From NCBI GenBank assembly GCA_035379945.1, contig DAOSWG010000005.1:11326-75325 (forward strand): 64,000 nucleotides of DNA. Reading direction: 5' to 3'. Shown here piece after piece: positions 1-7,362 of this stretch. The DNA comes from JAAYZB01 sp035379945 (GTDB lineage Bacteria > Bacillota_I > Bacilli_A > Izemoplasmatales > Hujiaoplasmataceae). The notes beneath the pieces were generated by a model, which was not told where the DNA came from, ran no database searches, and saw only the letters and a list, made by a program, of their open reading frames with translations. The stretch's first letter is position 1; each line of letters begins with the position of its first letter. The position numbers were made by a program, and so were the translations under genes.

Positions 1-65
1 TCTCCCATTTTCACCAAATCTAGTTTGAGGTGTTCGAGTTCGCTGTCGAACTTTGTCCTTTGCAT
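1..65 (-). CDS. phoU: PhoU phosphate regulator, N-terminal fragment (runs off the window)
   Basis: Only the first 21 codons are in the window. The reverse strand reads MQRTKFDSELEHLKLDLVKM, which matches the start of PhoU (usually M-R-x-x-F-D-x-E-L-x-x-L). GGAGGATGAT lies just upstream at about 71-82. PhoU is a cytoplasmic protein that couples the Pst transporter to the phosphate two-component system. Its place directly after pstB fits the usual pstSCAB-phoU order. The assignment rests on the short N-terminus plus context. Confidence 0.8.
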   Translation of the reverse strand, partial: MQRTKFDSELEHLKLDLVKMG

Positions 66-123
66 CAAAGGTATCATCCTCCATTTATTATTATAATATA
101 AAGTTGTCTTTCCGGCCAAACGA

Positions 124-879
124 TTATCCGAATCTGCCGGTGATATAATCTTCGGTTTCTTTTTGTTTCGGCTGGCCGAATATCTGATCGGTTGTACCAA
201 ACTCGACCAATCTTCCCAACAAGAAGAACGCCGTGTAATCCGAAACCCGTGCTGCTTGTTGCATGTTGTGAGTGACAATGACAATTGTGTATTTGTCTTT
301 CAGCCCGACGATCAGCTCTTCAATCTTCGCCGTGGCAATTGGATCCAGCGCGCTTGTCGGTTCGTCCATCAGTATCACTTCCGGTTCCATGGCGATCGTC
401 CTTGCAATGCAAAGACGCTGTTGCTGCCCGCCGGAAAGACTCAAGGCATTATCGTTTAATCTGTCTTTCACTTCATCATACAAAGCCGCGTTAACCAATG
501 CCTTTTTTACAATATCCTGCAGTTCCTTTTTTCCTTTTATGCCTTGACATCTCGGACCATAAGCGACATTGTCAAAAATACTCATCGGAAACGGATTGGG
601 TTTTTGAAAGACCATTCCGACTTTTGTGCGGAGTTCTATGACATCATAATTTTTTGTGTAGATATCGTTGTTTTCGTATCTGACATATCCTTCTATAAAA
701 CAGTTGTCAATCAGATCATTCATCCGGTTCAGACATCTTAATAAAGTAGATTTTCCACATCCGGATGGACCGATAAGCGCAGTGATTTTTTTTGCTTCGA
801 TATCCATTTTGATGTTTATCAAAGCTTGTTTGTCTTTGTATCTCAAATTCAATTCATCAATTTCAAATACTTGTTCCAT
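124..879 (-). CDS. pstB: Phosphate ABC transporter ATP-binding protein PstB
   Basis: ATPase of the high-affinity phosphate importer, about 251 aa, the usual PstB length. Visible motifs are Walker A GPSGCGKSTLL, the Q-loop VFQKPNPFPMSIFDNVAYGPR (characteristic of PstB), signature LSGGQQQR, Walker B VILMDEPTSALDP and the H-loop VTHNM. The ATG at 879 is chosen because GAGGT lies about 12 bases upstream at 891-895; a TTG at 891 overlapping the pstA stop is in frame but touches that site. It probably acts on the cytoplasmic side of PstC/PstA. It is followed by phoU and transcribed with pstS, pstC and pstA. Confidence 0.95.
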   Translation of the reverse strand: MEQVFEIDELNLRYKDKQALINIKMDIEAKKITALIGPSGCGKSTLLRCLNRMNDLIDNCFIEGYVRYENNDIYTKNYDVIELRTKVGMVFQKPNPFPMSIFDNVAYGPRCQGIKGKKELQDIVKKALVNAALYDEVKDRLNDNALSLSGGQQQRLCIARTIAMEPEVILMDEPTSALDPIATAKIEELIVGLKDKYTIVIVTHNMQQAARVSDYTAFFLLGRLVEFGTTDQIFGQPKQKETEDYITGRFG

Positions 880-887
880 AAATATTA

Positions 888-2102
888 TCAACCTCGATTC
901 CGATCGAAAGTCAGTTTATAAGAAATCAATTTCACTGTCATATTGAGAATCAAAACGACAATCAAAATGATTAGCGAAACGGCACAGGCGAGTTCGAAGT
1001 TGGGAACCTCGCCGGCCATGATGCTCCAAATGAAGACGGCGAGCGATGTTGACTTTTCCGTAACCACTATGTTGTCTTTTATAACGGTTCCTATTGCATA
1101 GATCAAAGCCGCCGATTCTCCGATGATCCTTCCCACACTAAGCAATGTCGCTGTTAATATCCCCGGAAGAGAACAGCGTAATATTATTTTAAAAGTCGTT
1201 TGGGTTTTATTGGCGCCGAGGGCAAACGATGCCTGCCGGTAATCGTCGGGGATGACTTTCAAGGATTCTTCCACCGATGAAATTATCACCGGCAAAACGA
1301 TTACGGCAAGAGTTAAGGATCCGGATATTATGTTGCCTCCGGACGCTTTGGTAAGCGTACTGGTAAGCGGTATGAAAACGGCAGCCCCCAAAAGACCGAA
1401 TATGATTGAAGGAACCCCTGTCAACAATTCCACCGATCTCCTAAGTACGTTGATATACCATTTGTCTTTCGGAGCGAATTCGTGAAGATAAATTGCAGTG
1501 AAAACACCTAACGGCATCGCGATTATCATGGTAAAAAATATCAAATATCCGGTTGTGACGAGCGATCCTCTGATTCCGCTTCCGGCAGTTGTTGTTATCA
1601 TGTCTTTTATACCGTCAGCGTTGTCAAAAAGCTCTATCGCAGCTTTTGCTCCGTTCTTGCTATACATGACGGTGTTGTTAGAAAAAATAATTTTTACCAT
1701 CGATTGACCGCCAGATATGGCCACATAATTTTTTTCATCATTCTTGTCGCGCAAATTGGCCAGCGGAGATTCATCCGATACATAAACTACAAGGACGTAG
1801 TCTTTTCCTTCAAAATTGATGTCATCTTTTAAGGCTATTCCCCATTTTTCAGAGTAGAAAACGTCACTTTCAAACTCTCTGTTGGCGGAGTATCCGTCCT
1901 GATTCAGTTCTCCTTCGTAATAGCTGTCGTAGGTGGCTGCGTAATAATCGCCCGTGATCAAGTCCCATGATAACAGATTAGCTCCTTTATCGATTATGTA
2001 CGAGAACAAAAGCATCAAAATAAGCAAGCCAAACAGTGAAATCGTGGCTATTCCTGCATATGCTCCTCGATCAAGAATATTTTTCCTCCTTTTTTTCATC
2101 AT
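888..2102 (-). CDS. pstA: Phosphate ABC transporter permease PstA with a large extracytoplasmic insertion
   Basis: Second membrane subunit of the phosphate importer. At 404 aa it is about 110 residues longer than common PstA (roughly 280-300 aa). After a first membrane segment (about residues 15-38) comes a polar stretch of about 140 residues (41-178), where PstA normally has a short loop. The permease core follows from GSLVTTGYLIFFTMIIAMPLG, with the EAA-type loop around 285-310 (YRQASFALGANKTQTTFKI). The start overlaps the pstC stop by four bases (ATGA), showing translational coupling. The insertion has no motif I recognise. Confidence 0.93.
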   Translation of the reverse strand: MMKKRRKNILDRGAYAGIATISLFGLLILMLLFSYIIDKGANLLSWDLITGDYYAATYDSYYEGELNQDGYSANREFESDVFYSEKWGIALKDDINFEGKDYVLVVYVSDESPLANLRDKNDEKNYVAISGGQSMVKIIFSNNTVMYSKNGAKAAIELFDNADGIKDMITTTAGSGIRGSLVTTGYLIFFTMIIAMPLGVFTAIYLHEFAPKDKWYINVLRRSVELLTGVPSIIFGLLGAAVFIPLTSTLTKASGGNIISGSLTLAVIVLPVIISSVEESLKVIPDDYRQASFALGANKTQTTFKIILRCSLPGILTATLLSVGRIIGESAALIYAIGTVIKDNIVVTEKSTSLAVFIWSIMAGEVPNFELACAVSLIILIVVLILNMTVKLISYKLTFDRNRG

Positions 2103-3022
2103 GAATATTTCCCAATCCTTTTTTTGAAATGATTCAAAAGCAGATTGCCAAAAAGAATGACAAACACCAGCACAATCCCCACGGAAAAACGAATGTCATA
2201 GTCGACTCCAGATGTTTCTTTCAAACCGAGAAGCATGGTGGATGTCAAGGTTCTGGTTGTGGAAAAAAGATCAAAAGAAGGCCCGCTCCCGGCGTTTCCC
2301 GCAACCATGCTTACGGCTGTAGCTTCTCCGAGGGCTCTCCCGATTCCAAGGATGACACCGGAAAATATTCCTGATTTCGCTGTTAACAATGTGACTTTGA
2401 AATATGTCTGGATTCTTGATGCCCCCAACGCGAGAGACCCTTTTTCCAAATTGGTATCCACGGCGTTTATCGCCGTGATCGACATAAGTGTAACGGTAGG
2501 GTAAATCATTATCGCCAGGACCAGTATGGTCGACAGAGTCGAAATGCCACCGGCCGTCTGAGACCCAAACACATCCGCGAGTCCGATTACGAATTTGGTT
2601 ATGACTCCAAGTCCGAAAACCCCATAGATTATCGAAGGGATTGCCGCCAACAATTCAATGACGGTTTTCAGAAATCCGCCGATGATTCTGTTTGTCATCT
2701 TGGCAATAAATAGTGCCGTCGTGACGGATATGACCACCGCTATAATCGCCGCTAGCGCCACAACATATATTGTGTTCACAACAATGAAAAAAATGCCATA
2801 AGCCGTTGGCGGAACATACCATGTGGTTCCTGTCAGAAAGCGCAAAAGATTTACACTTTCGCTGCCATAACTGGAAACAAGGAAAGGTGCGACCCCTCGC
2901 TTCGCCACAAAGATGATGATGAAAAAAACGAAGGATGCGCTGATGACAGACGGAACCAGCAATAGAATGTGCGTTAACTTATCCCGGCTGTTTTTCTTTT
3001 TATCTATCGTCCTGCAAACCAT
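2099..3022 (-). CDS. pstC: Phosphate ABC transporter permease PstC
   Basis: First membrane subunit of the phosphate importer, 307 aa, with about six hydrophobic segments. The cytoplasmic coupling loop reads LEKGSLALGASRIQTYFKVTL, followed by GIGRALGEATAVSMVAGN, a block well conserved in PstC. GGGGGAT lies just upstream of the ATG at 3022. It overlaps pstA by four bases, and is separated from pstS by 74 bases that hold a stable hairpin. Confidence 0.95.
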   Translation of the reverse strand: MVCRTIDKKKNSRDKLTHILLLVPSVISASFVFFIIIFVAKRGVAPFLVSSYGSESVNLLRFLTGTTWYVPPTAYGIFFIVVNTIYVVALAAIIAVVISVTTALFIAKMTNRIIGGFLKTVIELLAAIPSIIYGVFGLGVITKFVIGLADVFGSQTAGGISTLSTILVLAIMIYPTVTLMSITAINAVDTNLEKGSLALGASRIQTYFKVTLLTAKSGIFSGVILGIGRALGEATAVSMVAGNAGSGPSFDLFSTTRTLTSTMLLGLKETSGVDYDIRFSVGIVLVFVILFGNLLLNHFKKRIGKYS

Positions 3023-3043
3023 GCTAATCCCCCAAAGTACAAG

Positions 3044-3071
3044 CGGCAGACCCGATCTTCATGGTCCGCCG
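3044..3071 (-). promoter_or_regulatory. Intercistronic hairpin between pstS and pstC
   Basis: On the transcribed strand CGGCGGACC pairs with GGTCTGCCG (9 pairs, one of them G-U) around a loop of about ten bases. No T-run follows, so it is not a standard terminator. A hairpin at this position in the B. subtilis pst operon is thought to stabilise the upstream pstS message, so that the binding protein outnumbers the permease. The same role here is inferred from position. Confidence 0.6.
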
Positions 3072-3096
3072 ATTTTTTATAAATCCCGTTTTCTTT

Positions 3097-4047
3097 TCAA
3101 TCAAGATTCTCCCACTTGTTGATCTGACCGTCAAAGATTTGTTTCAATTGTTCGCCAGTCAAAGAAGTCAACAGATTGTTCTGGGAATTCACAACCACCA
3201 CCACGGCGTCATAACAAATTTGACCCGTTGTCCCAACAGAGGCCGGTTCCGTATCTTTAAAGTATCTTGATGCAAATCCGATATGAAGCAGATTTGCTCC
3301 TTCCGATTCACTTCCTTGAGTACGCTTGTATGCATCTCCGGATCCCGTGTGGTTGTGTTCGGCGACAAAGTTTCCACATTTTGTACTGAATTCCTGAGTC
3401 AAGGCTCTGGCGATATTTTCCACGGAAGTAGATCCTCCGATATAGATCGTAACATCGGAGTTGTCTTGTTCGCAAACCGGATACTGGTTTTTGATATCAT
3501 CCCACGAAACATCTGTTACCGCTATGCTCACAATGCCCGATTCATTGGCGATGGTCGCTTTTCCGTCGGTCGTTGACATGTATGCCACAAACGCTTCGAC
3601 GATCTGCTGCTCTCTGTCCATGCCCGTCCAATCGGAACGAACGATGTAATTGAACGGACGCTTGAGTGCGTATGTTTCGTTAATCACGTTTTCTTCCGTC
3701 GCTTCAATTCCGTCGAACGCTAATCCTGTCAATCCAGATTCCAAAAGTGATGCTAACGAAATATATCCGATTCCGTAGATGTCGTTCGTTACGGCGGTGA
3801 TCATACTGCCGTTGCTGTCGACTTCAACATACGAAGTTGCTAAAACCGAGTTGTCTGCCACCGCGTCGTCAAAATCTATCCCGCTGAAGAAGGCGTCCCT
3901 GGTTCCGGATGTTGTGTCTCTGGTATACACTGTGATATTTCTTGAACTGTCAAATGCTTCTGTAGTAGTGACATCCGATGTGTTTCCCGCGCAAGCGGTC
4001 ATTGCCGCTACCATGAATATCATTATACCGAATAAGATTTTTTTCAT
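3097..4047 (-). CDS. pstS: PstS-type phosphate-binding lipoprotein with swapped lobe order
   Basis: Extracytoplasmic solute-binding protein of about 316 aa, first gene of the pst operon. It starts with a lipoprotein signal (MKKILFGIMIFMVAAMTAC, acylated Cys after MTA). The ATG at 4047 has AAGGAGAG upstream; an in-frame ATG at 4065 has no such site. The half that is normally C-terminal comes first (YTRDTTSGTRDAFF, IGYISLASL, LKRPFNYIV). The half that is normally N-terminal comes last (IYIGGSTSV, NHTGSGDAY, IGFASRYF, LKQIFDGQINKWENL), and the protein ends there. Phosphate binding is inferred from family and operon. Confidence 0.9.
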   Translation of the reverse strand: MKKILFGIMIFMVAAMTACAGNTSDVTTTEAFDSSRNITVYTRDTTSGTRDAFFSGIDFDDAVADNSVLATSYVEVDSNGSMITAVTNDIYGIGYISLASLLESGLTGLAFDGIEATEENVINETYALKRPFNYIVRSDWTGMDREQQIVEAFVAYMSTTDGKATIANESGIVSIAVTDVSWDDIKNQYPVCEQDNSDVTIYIGGSTSVENIARALTQEFSTKCGNFVAEHNHTGSGDAYKRTQGSESEGANLLHIGFASRYFKDTEPASVGTTGQICYDAVVVVVNSQNNLLTSLTGEQLKQIFDGQINKWENLD

Positions 4048-4110
4048 TTTCTCTCTCCTTTTCATGCCTTTATCTTATTCCATCCAAGGTTTTTGAAAAT
4101 ACCGTTGTTA

Positions 4111-4137
4111 GGTAAAGTTACGTAAATTATATGTAAA
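4111..4137 (-). promoter_or_regulatory. Pho-box-like tandem repeat upstream of pstS
   Basis: Read on the minus strand there are three direct repeats, TTTACA (4137-4132), TTTACG (4126-4121) and TTTACC (4116-4111), at spacings of 11 and 10 bases. Gram-positive PhoP binds TT(A/T/C)ACA-like hexamers repeated at about 11 bases, so this fits phosphate-starvation control of the pst operon. A possible -10 (TAAGAT) lies near 4072-4077. No PhoP/PhoR gene is in the window. Confidence 0.6.
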
Positions 4138-4160
4138 AAAAAGCACCCTTTTCGGGTGCT
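4134..4160 (-). terminator. Rho-independent terminator after punA
   Basis: On the minus strand AGCACCC/GGGTGCT (7 bp) closes a short AAAA-containing loop and is followed by eight T. It begins a few bases after the punA stop and slightly overlaps the Pho-box region that drives pstS. Confidence 0.9.
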
Positions 4161-4166
4161 GTCTCG

Positions 4167-4982
4167 TTAATCAATTTGATTGATGGTTTCCGTCAGTATT
4201 TTTGTCAATTTATCGTTTGTCTTGTTGGCGACTTCCAAAACTTCCTGGTGAGATAGTTTTTTTTCTCCCAGTCCGGTGGCTTTGTTTGTAATGCATGATA
4301 TCCCGAGAATTTTCATTCCCGCCCACTTTGCTATGATAACTTCCGGAACCGTCGACATTCCCACAACGTCGCCGCCTAATCGGCGATATGCGTTGATTTC
4401 CGCTTTGGTTTCATAACTGGGACCATTGTAGCCAACATAAATTCCGGTATGTGTTCTAATGTTTTGAGCGCTCGCCGCTTTCTCGGCTTTTTTTGTGAGA
4501 TGAGTATCGTATGGTTCGGACATGTCGCAAAACACGCTTGTCCCTTCTTTTGAAATCATTCCGGCAAGCGGATTCCGGCCGGTCATGTTTATGTGGTCGC
4601 TTATCAACATGATATCTCCGGGAATATATTCCGGATTCATTCCTCCGCACGCGTTGGTCACGATTAACGTTTTGATTCCAAGCGCCTGCAACAACAATAC
4701 CGGAACTCTCATTTCCTCGTCAGAATATCCTTCATAATAATGTGGGCGGCCTTCCATGCAACAAATCGGTTTGCCACGGAATTTGCCAATATGGAATTTT
4801 CCTGAATGCCCCGGTACGGACGACTTCCAAAAAGGAAATATGTCTTTGTAAGTTGCTGTTTTCTTTTCGCTTATCAGATCGGCGAATCCGCCAAGCCCTG
4901 AACCTAGTATCACAGCGATCTGTGGACGAAGTTCGGTTATGGATTGAATTCGTTCCAAACTTGTTTCAATTTCCGTTTTCAT
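4167..4982 (-). CDS. punA: Purine nucleoside phosphorylase
   Basis: Cytoplasmic enzyme that splits purine (deoxy)nucleosides with phosphate to free base and (deoxy)ribose 1-phosphate. At 271 aa it is the trimeric PNP type. Signature stretches are ILGSGLGGFADLI, VPGHSGKFHIGKFRG, MEGRPHYYEGYS, VTNACGGMNPEYIPGDIMLISDHIN, YETKAEINAYRRLGGDVVGMSTVPE and ITNKATG. The ATG at 4982 lies inside the folD end, overlapping by 17 bases, so translation is probably coupled; no clear ribosome binding site is seen. It is last in a three-gene minus-strand unit and followed by a good terminator. Confidence 0.93.
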   Translation of the reverse strand: MKTEIETSLERIQSITELRPQIAVILGSGLGGFADLISEKKTATYKDIFPFWKSSVPGHSGKFHIGKFRGKPICCMEGRPHYYEGYSDEEMRVPVLLLQALGIKTLIVTNACGGMNPEYIPGDIMLISDHINMTGRNPLAGMISKEGTSVFCDMSEPYDTHLTKKAEKAASAQNIRTHTGIYVGYNGPSYETKAEINAYRRLGGDVVGMSTVPEVIIAKWAGMKILGISCITNKATGLGEKKLSHQEVLEVANKTNDKLTKILTETINQID

Positions 4983-5826
4983 TTTGCATCCGTTTGAAAC
5001 AAAGAAGAGTGTTTTCCAAGAGACATGCCACGGTCATCGGCCCGACGCCTCCCGGAACGGGGGTTATGTATCCGGCTTTCTTTTCGACTTTGTCAAAATC
5101 AACATCGCCCGTTAGTTGCCCGTCGACTCTGGATATACCGACATCAATCACCGCGGCTCCCTCTTTGATGAAGGTGTCATCGACCATTTTAGGTTTGCCT
5201 GTAGCCGCGACCAAAATGTCTGCCTCCCTGGCGACTGCTGGAAGATCTTTGGTTTTGCTATGACAAATGGTGACGGTTCCGTTTTTTGCCAAAAGCAGAC
5301 TGGCAACCGGCTTCCCTACAATTTGGCTTCTCCCGATCACAACGCATCTTTTTCCTTCTGGATTGATTTCGTAGGCTTCCAAAAGTTCCATGATCCCGAG
5401 TGGAGTGCAAGGAACCATCGCCGGTCTGCTGTTGGTCAGGTTGGCAACGTTTTCCGGGGTGAAACCGTCAACGTCTTTTTGAGGTGATATTTTATCGACC
5501 AGCTCATCTTTGTTCAAGTGTCTCGGTACGGGCATTTGTAAAAGAATACCGTTTATTTCGTCATCAGAATTTAATTCGCCTATGAGTTCGAGCATCTCCG
5601 CTTGACTTACTGTTTCTTCTTTGTGATATACAACGCTTTCGATGCCGACGTTCCTGCAGGCTTTTTCCTTTCCGGCCACGTATGATTCCCCCGCGGGATC
5701 GTTTCCGATCACAATCACTGCGAGTTTTGGTGTCTTGCCATATTTAATTTTAAGAATCTCGGTTTCTTTGGCAATTTTTTCCCTGATCGTTTTGGATAAT
5801 TTTTTGCCGTCCATAATAATTGCCAT
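4966..5826 (-). CDS. folD: Bifunctional methylenetetrahydrofolate dehydrogenase/cyclohydrolase FolD
   Basis: Interconverts 5,10-methylene-, methenyl- and 10-formyl-tetrahydrofolate, supplying one-carbon units for purines and formyl-Met-tRNA. It is 286 aa, the typical length. Conserved blocks include YVAGKEKACRNVGI with the catalytic-type Tyr/Lys, ILLQMPVPRHL, KDVDGFTPENVANL, CTPLGIMELL, VVIGRSQIVGKPVASLL and the C-terminal TPVPGGVGPMTVACLLENT. The ATG is one base after the stop of the upstream gene, so the two are co-transcribed. Confidence 0.96.
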   Translation of the reverse strand: MAIIMDGKKLSKTIREKIAKETEILKIKYGKTPKLAVIVIGNDPAGESYVAGKEKACRNVGIESVVYHKEETVSQAEMLELIGELNSDDEINGILLQMPVPRHLNKDELVDKISPQKDVDGFTPENVANLTNSRPAMVPCTPLGIMELLEAYEINPEGKRCVVIGRSQIVGKPVASLLLAKNGTVTICHSKTKDLPAVAREADILVAATGKPKMVDDTFIKEGAAVIDVGISRVDGQLTGDVDFDKVEKKAGYITPVPGGVGPMTVACLLENTLLCFKRMQNENGN

Positions 5827-5827
5827 A

Positions 5828-6355
5828 TCATTCGCCTTCTTTATATATGTATTGATCGACTATTTCTCCGTAATAAACCGTGTGACATGTATTTCCGGGT
5901 TTCGTTGGTCCATAATATCTTTCTTTTATAAATTCCGGTATTGCAGCTTTGTCCAACGGCTGTTTGTATATCACTCTGCATTCGTAATGCAATCCGGCTT
6001 CCTTAATTACTGGAGTCGATACTTTCCTTGCAGGAAGCAAGGCAATGTTTAACTCTTTAAATTTGTCGCAATCACGCATGGATCTGGTTCCGCAAAAAGC
6101 CAACTCTTTAGCCATGTCTTTTTGCATAGGAACGCTCACGGTGAATTCATTGCTTTCTTCGATCAGGCCATATGTCGCCCGGGAATCCCTTACAAGTACG
6201 ATGAATACCGGCCGCCCCCAAATTATATTTATACCGCCCCACCCGATTGTCATGGTGTTTGTTTTACCGGCGGCGTTGGTGGTCAGAAAAATACCACCAG
6301 GGAGTTTTTTTGTGACTTCGTTTGCATATTCGTATGGTTTTATTTCCTGATACAT
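5828..6355 (-). CDS. Flavin reductase-like domain protein (flavoredoxin type)
   Basis: A 175 aa FMN-binding split-barrel protein. The N-terminal half shows the flavin reductase-like pattern: LPGGIFLTTNAAGKTNTMTIGWGGI, WGRPVFIVLVRDSRATYGLIEES, EFTVSVP and FCGTRSMRDCDKF. Members often bind FMN, but the electron partner and substrate are not deducible. It heads the unit with folD and punA. Its promoter has an extended -10 at 6375-6385, and AAGGAAGTGAT precedes the ATG. Confidence 0.82.
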   Translation of the reverse strand: MYQEIKPYEYANEVTKKLPGGIFLTTNAAGKTNTMTIGWGGINIIWGRPVFIVLVRDSRATYGLIEESNEFTVSVPMQKDMAKELAFCGTRSMRDCDKFKELNIALLPARKVSTPVIKEAGLHYECRVIYKQPLDKAAIPEFIKERYYGPTKPGNTCHTVYYGEIVDQYIYKEGE

Positions 6356-6374
6356 AGTATCACTTCCTTTTTTG

Positions 6375-6385
6375 ATTATACCATA
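6375..6385 (-). promoter_or_regulatory. Extended -10 promoter for the flavin reductase-folD-punA unit
   Basis: Minus strand TATGGTATAAT, a perfect -10 hexamer with an upstream TATG element, 20 bases before the start codon of the flavin reductase gene. No convincing -35 is visible. Confidence 0.7.
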
Positions 6386-6462
6386 AAAAGTCTGTTTCGG
6401 CGTGTTTTTGATGGTACCGTTTTCGTTTTTGGATCAAATTCCAATATTCTTATTTTTTTATA

Positions 6463-6488
6463 TTGTCAGACCTTTTTTGTGATAAAAT
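6463..6488 (+). promoter_or_regulatory. Weak candidate promoter for the aromatic operon
   Basis: TTGTCA at 6463-6468 is followed by TAAAAT at 6483-6488, only 14 bases apart, with a second TAAAAT at 6493-6498. None of the combinations has ideal spacing, so the exact promoter is unsure. It lies in the gap between the divergent flavin reductase and tyrA genes. Confidence 0.35.
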
Positions 6489-6516
6489 TAGATAAAATAT
6501 GTTTGGGGTGCTATAC

Positions 6517-7362
6517 ATGAAAATCGGATTTGTTGGTTTGGGCTTGATGGGCGGTTCAATTGCATCCGCCTTAAAAAAAGAACACGATATCCTTGCATAT
6601 GATGTCCGGAAGGACTCTCTTGATTACGCCTTGGAAAATCATATCATCGATCGTGCGTTTACCGATCCGAAATCTCTACTTGCCGAAACTGATATTTTAT
6701 TCATTTGTTTGTATCCCCGCGACTGTGTTTCTTTCGTCAAAAAATGGAACTCATATTTCAAACCCGACTGCCTGGTTATTGAAATCTCCGGGATTAAATC
6801 CGGGATCATAAGAGATGTATCCTTGTATGTCAACGGGCAATTTGATATGGTGTTCACTCATCCGATTGCCGGCAAAGAAAAATCCGGAGTCGAATATGCC
6901 GATAAAACCATTTTTCTCGATCAAAATTTTGTAATTGTTCCGGTTGCTTCCAATCAGGAAAAAAATCTTCTTTTAGTAGAAAATCTCGCCAGACAAATGG
7001 GGTTTGGCAATGTCGTCCGCATAGATTCTCAAGTCCACGATGAAATCATTGCATACACTTCGCAACTGGCACACGTTCTTGCGTTGGCTTTGATAGATTC
7101 CGATGACAACCAAGTAACAACCAGTCGTTTCATCGGCGACTCTTTCCGTGACCTTACCAGAATAGCCATGATCAACGACGATCTGTGGAGCGAACTAATG
7201 ATTGAAAACAAAACCGCTCTCCTTGACAAAATAGAAATTATGCAAAATGAGTTGTCACGCTATAAACAACTGATTGCTGACGGCGATTATGAGGGGTTAC
7301 GAAAAGCAATGAAGAAATCCAAAGCAGCAAGAATCGCCATAGAAAAGGATATCAAATCATGA
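6517..7362 (+). CDS. tyrA: Prephenate dehydrogenase
   Basis: Oxidative decarboxylation of prephenate to 4-hydroxyphenylpyruvate, the committed step to tyrosine. About 281 aa, NAD(P) Rossmann motif GLGLMGGSIASAL at the N-terminus, then FTHPIAGKEKSGVEYAD and AYTSQLAHVLALAL with the conserved histidines of the family. There is no C-terminal ACT domain, so direct allosteric control by that route is absent. The ATG at 6517 is preceded by GGGGTG; an in-frame ATG at 6499 has no binding site. It is the first gene of the aromatic operon and overlaps aroA by four bases. Confidence 0.93.
   Translation: MKIGFVGLGLMGGSIASALKKEHDILAYDVRKDSLDYALENHIIDRAFTDPKSLLAETDILFICLYPRDCVSFVKKWNSYFKPDCLVIEISGIKSGIIRDVSLYVNGQFDMVFTHPIAGKEKSGVEYADKTIFLDQNFVIVPVASNQEKNLLLVENLARQMGFGNVVRIDSQVHDEIIAYTSQLAHVLALALIDSDDNQVTTSRFIGDSFRDLTRIAMINDDLWSELMIENKTALLDKIEIMQNELSRYKQLIADGDYEGLRKAMKKSKAARIAIEKDIKS

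Noticed and set aside
6405..6430. TGGTACCG resembling the T-box core before tyrA
   Set aside because: Only eight bases match; there is no room or sequence for a T-box stem I, and no terminator/antiterminator pair.
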